Shown here one piece after another: positions 1 to 4,047 of a stretch of 6,426 nucleotides of DNA (positions are counted from its first letter, which is position 1; each line of letters begins with the position of its first letter). This DNA comes from Minisyncoccota bacterium (GTDB lineage: Bacteria; Patescibacteriota; Minisyncoccia; SW-4-49-11). The notes beneath the pieces are model-generated. The model worked only from the letters and a program-made list of their open reading frames with translations, was not told the DNA's origin and searched no databases. The stretch spans positions 1-6,426 of the forward strand of contig JAHEOE010000075.1 of assembly GCA_018609785.1 (NCBI GenBank), in the 5' to 3' direction. Made by a program: the position numbers and the translations under genes.

Positions 1-72
1 ATTAACGCCTACGGCCACACCCTATCCCAAAATTCGTTCATACGCTCTGTCGCCTTCATATGCGTGTGATAA

Positions 73-106
73 ATATTCCGAAAGAATATTTTTGAGATGG
101 CTTCTA
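73..106 (-). repeat. 34-bp repeat copy with hairpin (inverted partner at 3146-3179)
   Basis: Read on the minus strand, this stretch starts TAGAAGCCATCTCAAAAA and continues into a hairpin (ATATTC, loop TTTCG, GAATAT). It matches 3146-3179 on the plus strand at 32 of 34 positions by hand alignment. On the plus strand the hairpin is 8 bp (71-78 with 84-91, loop CGAAA) and is followed by TT, so it could also act as a weak terminator. The outer end, TTTTTGAGATGGCTTCTAAA at 89-108, recurs as a direct repeat at 187-206. The copy looks like one end of a small mobile or repeat element. No transposase is visible. Confidence 0.7.
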
Positions 107-206
107 AAAACCTGAGGTTTTTAAGTGTCCGTTCAAGTTTCGATAAAGAGTGAGGTACCCCGCAAGGGGTGGAGGAGTTCTTCCTCTTTTTGAGATAGTT
201 TCTAAA
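106..206 (+). repeat. Structured ~100-base repeat element, copy A
   Basis: This segment aligns along its length with 5742-5845. In order it shows: an A-tract/T-tract hairpin (106-112 with 116-122, loop TGA); the word TTTAAGTG; a variable linker; TTCGATAAAGAGTGAGGT at 139-156; a hairpin ACCCC-GCAA-GGGGT (157-170) capped by a GNRA-type loop; GGAGGAG; and the end TTTTTGAGATAGTTTCTAAA (187-206). Bases 145-150 can pair with 186-191, and 153-155 with 183-185, to close an outer stem. In the other copy the inner hairpin is GTCC-GTAA-GGAC, so the stem bases differ but pairing is kept. That favours selection on structure, either as RNA or as a single-stranded DNA hairpin. No promoter specific to the element was found. 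Confidence 0.65.
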
Positions 207-207
207 T

Positions 208-236
208 TGGGAATCAGCCCGCAGGCATGATATAAC
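208..236 (+). promoter_or_regulatory. Predicted promoter of the sufU-sufC-sufT operon
   Basis: A -35-like TTGGGA (208-213), a 17-base spacer and a -10 TATAAC (231-236) are present. The -10 is preceded by TGA, giving the extended -10 form TGnTATAAC. Transcription would start near 243, only about 12 bases before the sufU ATG. That fits the absence of a Shine-Dalgarno sequence there. The -35 begins immediately after the end of the repeat element at 187-206. Confidence 0.55.
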
Positions 237-254
237 ATACACAAGCAGATATCT

Positions 255-638
255 ATGGACAACGAACTCTATCGGGAACTGATCATCGGACATTATAAAG
301 CGCCGCAAAATTGGGGCGTTTTGGAAGGAAGTACTCACACGCGACATGAAGAGAATCCGGTCTGCGGAGATGAACTGAATGTGCAGATGAGAATCCAAAA
401 CGGACGGATAGAAGACGTTGCTGTTTCCGGACAGGGGTGCGCGATCAGTGTGGCGGCGGCTTCGATGTTGACCGAGGAAGTAAAAGAACGGAGTATCTCA
501 GAAGTCCGAGAACTAACAGAAGATGATGTTTTTGATCTTTTGGAGGTTCCGATTACCTATACACGGCGAAAGTGCGCGCTTTTATGTTATACTGCGCTTT
601 GGAATATAATTGAGCATGATGAAGACACTAACGATTAA
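255..638 (+). CDS. sufU: SufU/IscU-type iron-sulfur cluster assembly scaffold protein
   Basis: This 127-residue protein belongs to the IscU/SufU/NifU-N family. It accepts sulfur from a cysteine desulfurase and passes sulfur or a nascent Fe-S cluster on, in the cytoplasm. The conserved ligand set is visible: NPVCGDEL with C37 and D39, GQGCAIS with C62, and RRKC with C107. The Lys before C107 is SufU-like; IscU has a His there and an LPPVK chaperone site, both absent. The C62-C107 spacing (45 residues) is close to IscU (about 43) and much shorter than Bacillus SufU (about 62), so the insertion typical of SufU is missing. The ATG at 255 puts the family's N-terminal YRELIIGHYKAPQNWG in register. 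There is no clear ribosome-binding site and the predicted leader is very short. The gene overlaps sufC by about 20 bases, which suggests translational coupling. Confidence 0.93.
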   Translation: MDNELYRELIIGHYKAPQNWGVLEGSTHTRHEENPVCGDELNVQMRIQNGRIEDVAVSGQGCAISVAAASMLTEEVKERSISEVRELTEDDVFDLLEVPITYTRRKCALLCYTALWNIIEHDEDTND

Positions 639-1353
639 AGACGCGGAAGTAGCGGTTGACGAGGTTCCTATTCTCTCAAATATTTCTCTGACGTTACTTC
701 CGGGAGAAACGCACTGGTTGATGGGTCCCAACGGAAGCGGGAAAAGTACGTTGGCCAATGCATTGGCCGGTCATCCGAAGTATACGCTAAAGGCCAAGGA
801 CATTCGGCTGGGAGATAGGTCTTTAACGGAAATGTCTGTTCATAACCGAGCACAAGAAGGATTGTTTCTTTCGTTGCAATACCCTCCCGCTTTGGAAGGA
901 GTAACCGTCACCAATCTTTTAAAGAACGCGTATAACGCTCGATTTCATACGGATGTATCAGTGCTTGAGTTTCGTAACATTCTAAAAGCGGCAATGGAGG
1001 AGTTGGAATTACCGCAAGATTTTACAAGTCGGTACGTACATGCGGGCTTTTCCGGCGGAGAGAAAAAACGGTTGGAGATGCTGCAGCTTCGTATTTTGGA
1101 ACCTGAAGTTGCTATTCTTGACGAGCCGGACTCCGGATTGGATGTTGATGGGTTAAAAATGCTTGCCGATCAGTTACGTTACATTCAACAACGTACGGGG
1201 ATGGGGATTCTGATCATCACGCACTACACTCAGTTGTTGGAGTATTTGGAGCCCAATTACGTGCATGTTTTGAAAAGCGGTCAGCTGATCCAAAGCGGAG
1301 ACCAGGAACTGGCCCGGCGCATTCAACGAGAGGGGTATGGAAGCTTATCCTGA
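616..1353 (+). CDS. sufC: SufC, Fe-S cluster assembly ABC-type ATPase
   Basis: SufC is the soluble ATPase that works with SufB and SufD to build Fe-S clusters. From the ATG at 616 it has 245 residues, about the usual SufC length. Visible motifs are Walker A GPNGSGKST (37-45), Q-loop Gln88 in LSLQYP, ABC signature FSGGEKKR (145-152), Walker B VAILDE (165-170), D-loop SGLD and switch His203 in ITHY. There are no membrane segments. The EKKR after the signature and the LDEPDSGLDVDGL stretch are characteristic of SufC rather than of transport ATPases. The start is uncertain: TTG at 610, ATG at 616 and ATG at 619 are all in frame with no strong ribosome-binding site. I chose 616 as the first ATG. 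It overlaps the end of sufU. Its SufB and SufD partners are not in the window. Confidence 0.94.
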   Translation: MMKTLTIKDAEVAVDEVPILSNISLTLLPGETHWLMGPNGSGKSTLANALAGHPKYTLKAKDIRLGDRSLTEMSVHNRAQEGLFLSLQYPPALEGVTVTNLLKNAYNARFHTDVSVLEFRNILKAAMEELELPQDFTSRYVHAGFSGGEKKRLEMLQLRILEPEVAILDEPDSGLDVDGLKMLADQLRYIQQRTGMGILIITHYTQLLEYLEPNYVHVLKSGQLIQSGDQELARRIQREGYGSLS

Positions 1354-1377
1354 CTTGGAAAAATAAAGAACATTCGT

Positions 1378-1665
1378 ATGACTCACCAACATATTGTCGA
1401 ACAGTTACGGACCGTGAAAGACCCGGAAATCGGGCTGGATGTGTACTCATTGGGACTTATCTATGAGATACAGCCTTCTGAAAATAGGAGCTCCGTCTAT
1501 GTGAAAATGACGTATACCACTCCGTTTTGTCCGTACGGTGAGCAGATGAAAGAGGAAGTTCGGGAGGCAGTTCGCCAAGCCGGCGTTGAAGCGGTGGAGA
1601 TAGACGTGACGTTTAGTCCGCCGTGGCAACCCCCATCTGATTTGCGAGAGTTATTGGGAGTGTGA
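1378..1665 (+). CDS. sufT: SufT-like DUF59/MIP18 family Fe-S maturation factor
   Basis: This 95-residue protein is a single DUF59/MIP18 domain, the family that includes SufT, PaaD and the eukaryotic CIA factor MIP18. SufT-type members assist maturation of Fe-S proteins. Seen in the sequence: DPEIGLDVYSLGLIYEI (15-31), the family's opening motif; TTPFCPYGEQM with the conserved Cys51; and PPWQPPSDLRELLGV at the C-terminus, matching the usual PPW motif. It begins 24 bases after sufC on the same strand with no intervening promoter or terminator, so it should be the last gene of the suf operon. The ATG at 1378 gives the normal length. Its TGA stop lies inside the palindrome that overlaps the next promoter. 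The exact role could also be general metal-cluster transfer rather than strict SUF duty. Confidence 0.87.
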   Translation: MTHQHIVEQLRTVKDPEIGLDVYSLGLIYEIQPSENRSSVYVKMTYTTPFCPYGEQMKEEVREAVRQAGVEAVEIDVTFSPPWQPPSDLRELLGV

Positions 1666-1691
1666 ACATTTGTTCATATGTGTGGTATACT
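1663..1691 (+). promoter_or_regulatory. Predicted zwf promoter overlapped by a GAAC-N4-GTTC palindrome
   Basis: TGAACATTTGTTCA (1663-1676) is a perfect 14-bp inverted repeat. Its core, GAACATTTGTTC, has the form of the Gram-positive LexA (Cheo) box. A -10 element TATACT (1686-1691) is preceded by TGG, an extended -10. Seventeen bases upstream lies TGAACA (1663-1668), a poor -35 that coincides with the left half of the palindrome. A repressor bound here would block the promoter. The identity of the regulator is inferred only from the pattern. Transcription would start near 1698, about 25 bases before the zwf ATG. Confidence 0.55.
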
Positions 1692-1722
1692 ATAAGGAGA
1701 GAGATAAACTAAGAACGAGCTT

Positions 1723-3129
1723 ATGGAAACATTCAGTCATTTTGTTCTTTTTGGGGCGACCGGTGATTTGGCTCATTCTAAAATTTATCCGTCTTTATTT
1801 GAGTTATATCGCATGGATGCTTTGCCAAAAGATTTTGCTTTTCTGGGGATGGCTTTGGAAGGTCTTTCGGAAGAAGAATTTCGGGATCAGGTACGCGAGA
1901 CATTAAAACAGCAAACGGAAGACGAAGAAAAACGGGAAAAATTTATCACTCAACTTTCGTATGCGCAAGTTGATTTTGCCGAGCCGGAGTCTATGGAGCG
2001 GGCGGTGGTCTCCCACTCCGACAAGGTAGATGAGGAAAAATTTCTGTTTTATTTTGCCATTCCGCCGAGCGCGTTTGAGCATGTCAGCCGATGTGTGGAG
2101 AACTTTCAGGATAAATATTGTGATTGTCAGATTCGGGTGGTGGTGGAAAAACCGTTCGGAGAAGATCTTGAGAGCGCGAAGCACCTCAATAACACCCTTC
2201 GGGAATTTTTGTACGAAGAGCAAATTTTTCGGATGGATCATTATTTAGGGAAGGAGACGGTACAGAATATTTTGGCGTTACGATTCGGGAACTCACTGTT
2301 TGAACCGCTTCTCAATAACCGGTTTGTGGAGAAAATCGAATTGGATTTGATTGAGGAAGAAGGGATCGGTGAGCGCGCCGGATATTTTGACGGAACGGGG
2401 ATTATTAAAGATGTTCTTCAAAATCATATTCTCCAAGTCCTTTCCTTATTAATGATGGAACCTCCCGTACAAATTAAGAGTAACTTTATACGTGATGAGA
2501 AGCACAAGTTCTTAGCCTCTTTGGAGGATATTGATCTGGATGCTGTGAGATTGGGGCAGTATGGTTCCGATTCCGAGGGAACATTGAACTCATATCAAGA
2601 AGAAGGCGATGTTTCCGAAGATTCTCAGACCGAGACATTTGTATCTATGAAGTTGGGAGTTAAGAATATGCGTTGGGATGGGGTTCCGGTTTATGTTCGC
2701 ACCGGAAAACGACTCGATGAGAAAAAAACGGAAATTCGCATTACGTTCCATCCTTCCTTCCAATACTTTGTAAACAAAGAAGAACAGTGTAATCCGGAAC
2801 CGAATGTACTTGTAATCGAGATTCAACCCAATGAAGAAGTTTACTATACGGTAAATGCCAAATTCCCGGGAGAAGGAATGTGTATTCAGCCGGTGAAATT
2901 ACATTTTACTTACCAAGAATCATTCAATGTACCGATTCAAGACGCATATACCCGTCTTTTAAAGGATGCCATTGAAGGTGACCAAACGCTCTTTATTCGG
3001 TCCGATGAGATTGAGGCGGCATGGAAGTACGTAAAACCGATTTTGGAGGCGAAAGAGCGCGGTGAACTTAAGCCGCAGATATACACTGCAGGCCGTACAA
3101 TTGAAGAAGTGGAAACGGAGCTTCGTTAG
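1723..3129 (+). CDS. zwf: Glucose-6-phosphate 1-dehydrogenase
   Basis: This enzyme oxidises glucose 6-phosphate to 6-phosphogluconolactone with NAD(P)+, the entry step of the oxidative pentose phosphate pathway. The 468 residues are slightly short of the usual 480-510. The N-terminal dinucleotide fold has GATGDLA (11-17) followed by KIYPSL. EKPFG (142-146) carries the catalytic-region Lys143. RMDHYLGKE (170-178) holds D172 and H173, and QNHILQ holds the expected general base His235. Further family blocks are GQYG (278-281), TETFV (303-307) and YVRTGKRL (324-331). The protein looks intact. It starts 57 bases after sufT with its own promoter. The upstream AAGGAGAG is about 20 bases from the ATG, too far to be an ordinary ribosome-binding site. 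No 6-phosphogluconolactonase or 6-phosphogluconate dehydrogenase gene is nearby. Cofactor preference cannot be read confidently from the sequence. Confidence 0.96.
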   Translation: METFSHFVLFGATGDLAHSKIYPSLFELYRMDALPKDFAFLGMALEGLSEEEFRDQVRETLKQQTEDEEKREKFITQLSYAQVDFAEPESMERAVVSHSDKVDEEKFLFYFAIPPSAFEHVSRCVENFQDKYCDCQIRVVVEKPFGEDLESAKHLNNTLREFLYEEQIFRMDHYLGKETVQNILALRFGNSLFEPLLNNRFVEKIELDLIEEEGIGERAGYFDGTGIIKDVLQNHILQVLSLLMMEPPVQIKSNFIRDEKHKFLASLEDIDLDAVRLGQYGSDSEGTLNSYQEEGDVSEDSQTETFVSMKLGVKNMRWDGVPVYVRTGKRLDEKKTEIRITFHPSFQYFVNKEEQCNPEPNVLVIEIQPNEEVYYTVNAKFPGEGMCIQPVKLHFTYQESFNVPIQDAYTRLLKDAIEGDQTLFIRSDEIEAAWKYVKPILEAKERGELKPQIYTAGRTIEEVETELR

Positions 3130-3145
3130 GACAAAAGGTGGAATG

Positions 3146-3179
3146 TAGAAACCATCTCAAAAATATTCTATCGGAATAT
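3146..3179 (+). repeat. 34-bp repeat copy with hairpin (inverted partner at 73-106)
   Basis: This copy starts TAGAAACCATCTCAAAAA and continues into a hairpin (ATATTC 3163-3168, loop TATCG, GAATAT 3174-3179). It begins 16 bases after the zwf stop codon. It matches the reverse complement of 73-106 at 32 of 34 positions; the two differences are G/A at repeat position 6 and T/A in the hairpin loop. The stem is AT-rich and has no T-run on the plus strand, so it is not a good terminator for zwf. Its end also resembles the left end of the element at 5582-5600. Confidence 0.7.
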
Positions 3180-3228
3180 CTAGAAAGAGGATTTTGAAAT
3201 CATTTCCGGGAAGGCAGAATATATGACA

Positions 3229-3272
3229 GAAGATCGTGCTATCTTCACAGATTATGTCCGGTTGTGTATAAT
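3229..3272 (+). promoter_or_regulatory. Predicted promoter and inverted-repeat operator of the Doc toxin-antitoxin operon
   Basis: TTCACA (3244-3249), a 17-base spacer and a perfect TATAAT (3267-3272) form the best sigma-70-type promoter in the window, about 20 bases upstream of the small ORF. An inverted repeat GAAGAT-N6-ATCTTC (3229-3246) overlaps the -35 by three bases. It is placed as an autoregulatory operator of a toxin-antitoxin operon would be. The promoter is well supported by sequence; the operator role is inference. Confidence 0.65.
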
Positions 3273-3292
3273 AAAAAGCAAGTAGGTTATAT

Positions 3293-3448
3293 ATGAAAAC
3301 GTTTTTCTCACGTATTCCCCGATTTTTCACTTCTTCGTCAAACGGCGGCGTTAAGCGTGTGCCGGAGCGGAAAGAGACTGTCCAAACAGCGGTCAAAAAG
3401 GTAGTAACCGATTATAAATCAACACTTAAACGATTGGAAGACGAATGA
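3293..3448 (+). CDS. Small basic protein, putative antitoxin for the downstream Doc-like protein
   Basis: This 51-residue ORF is not recognised as a named family member. It is supported by a strong promoter just upstream and by a 4-base ATGA overlap of its stop with the start of the Doc gene, a layout typical of antitoxin-toxin pairs. The protein is basic, with 12 Lys/Arg in 51 residues. The N-terminal 20 residues are rich in Phe, Ser and Gly and probably disordered. The C-terminal half, from about residue 24 to the end (ending VVTDYKSTLKRLEDE), should form a charged amphipathic helix of the kind that could mask a toxin. It has neither a Phd DNA-binding fold nor the (S/T)xxxE(G/N) inhibitory motif of FicA-type antitoxins. 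If it is an antitoxin it is of an unusual, minimal type. Initiation is at ATG 3293, preceded by a weak GTAGG. Confidence 0.65.
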   Translation: MKTFFSRIPRFFTSSSNGGVKRVPERKETVQTAVKKVVTDYKSTLKRLEDE

Positions 3449-3948
3449 GGAACTATATCCCTTATTGTCTTACATTGACAGATATTGAATGGATTTACGC
3501 AGCCTATTCGGAAGAAGGAGCGGACGATCTTGAGGAATTGCCGTTTCATAATTTGTACAGAGAAGATTTGGAAGGTATTTTAACTCTTCCTCAAAGAGGG
3601 GTCGGGGATATACAGTTTTATTCGACATTGCCCGAGCAAGGAGCTATTCTGTTTTATGAAGTTATTAAGCGTCATCCGTTTTTTGACGGTAATAAACGAA
3701 TGGCGTGCTTAATTTTATTTACGTTTTTGTATCTCAATGATGTGTGGATCCATATTTCCAATGAACAACTGTATACGCTTGCTCATACCGTTGCGTGTTC
3801 CGATCCCAAAGAGCGTGACAGGCAATTAACCGAAATTCAACAGTTGATCGAACAGTACGAAACACCTCTTGAAGGAAAAGAAGGAAGTCGGTTTATGGGG
3901 CTTGATATCGGACGACTTTTACATACGCTTAATCCGTTCAGTAGGTGA
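3445..3948 (+). CDS. doc: Doc/Fic-family protein (death-on-curing type toxin)
   Basis: This 167-residue protein has the Fic/Doc fold signature HPFFDGNKR at 77-85. His77 is the expected catalytic base, D81 and N83 contact metal and phosphate, and R85 contacts the nucleotide. Fic enzymes usually AMPylate proteins, while phage P1 Doc phosphorylates EF-Tu. P1 Doc has Ala in place of the Gly at position 82, so this protein keeps the more Fic-like glycine. The upstream helix (LPEQGAILFYEVIKR) and downstream FTFLYLNDVWIHI match the Doc family layout. The protein is longer than P1 Doc (126 residues), with an extra C-terminal segment from about 125 to 167 that I cannot assign. No internal (S/T)xxxE(G/N) inhibitory helix is evident, consistent with inhibition by a separate partner. 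It overlaps the preceding small ORF by 4 bases. Confidence 0.85.
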   Translation: MRNYIPYCLTLTDIEWIYAAYSEEGADDLEELPFHNLYREDLEGILTLPQRGVGDIQFYSTLPEQGAILFYEVIKRHPFFDGNKRMACLILFTFLYLNDVWIHISNEQLYTLAHTVACSDPKERDRQLTEIQQLIEQYETPLEGKEGSRFMGLDIGRLLHTLNPFSR

Positions 3949-3972
3949 CGGAATTGGAAAGAGGAAGTATCT

Positions 3973-4006
3973 GTGACACTCGGAATGTCTAATGTTAATA
4001 TATAAT
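3973..4006 (+). promoter_or_regulatory. Predicted promoter of the symporter gene
   Basis: GTGACA (3973-3978) and TAATAT (3996-4001) are separated by 17 bases. An overlapping perfect TATAAT (4001-4006) could serve as an alternative -10 but has no good -35 at normal spacing. The site lies in the 88-base gap between doc and the transporter, about 30-60 bases before its ATG, so the transporter is probably transcribed separately. Confidence 0.45.
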
Positions 4007-4024
4007 AAATAGATAGTATTTTAG

Positions 4025-4047
4025 ATCTGTATCTTTATGACAGATAC
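4025..4047 (+). promoter_or_regulatory. Inverted repeat enclosing the symporter start codon
   Basis: Two alternative 6-bp stems are possible. ATCTGT (4025-4030) can pair with ACAGAT (4040-4045), or GTATCT (4029-4034) with AGATAC (4042-4047). Both place the ATG at 4037 in the loop. There is no Shine-Dalgarno sequence upstream of this ATG. The hairpin could modulate initiation, or the repeat could be a DNA-binding site; the stems are short and may be chance. Confidence 0.3.

Noticed and set aside
1..69. Open plus-strand frame INAYGHTLSQNSFIRSVAFICV ending in TGA at 67-69, as the tail of an upstream gene.
   Set aside because: Only 22 codons, no recognisable C-terminus, and another frame has a TAA at 3-5 that is equally possible as an upstream gene's end. 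It cannot be decided from this window.
106..206. CRISPR array or riboswitch of a known class controlling sufU.
   Set aside because: There are no regularly spaced repeats with unique spacers. The second copy lies between convergent genes, where a cis-regulator of sufU would make no sense.
9..398. 129-residue minus-strand frame crossing the repeats and the start of sufU, including a short MKATERMNEFWDRVWP peptide near 11-61 that might be a transposase remnant.
   Set aside because: It runs through the hairpin repeats and antisense to a clear gene, with no recognisable transposase motif.
1670..1906. 78-residue plus-strand frame overlapping the start of zwf.
   Set aside because: It is an out-of-frame reading of the zwf N-terminus; the zwf frame carries clear family motifs.
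3163..3179. Rho-independent terminator after zwf.
   Set aside because: The stem is a 6-bp AT-rich hairpin without a following T-run; it is better explained as part of the repeat.
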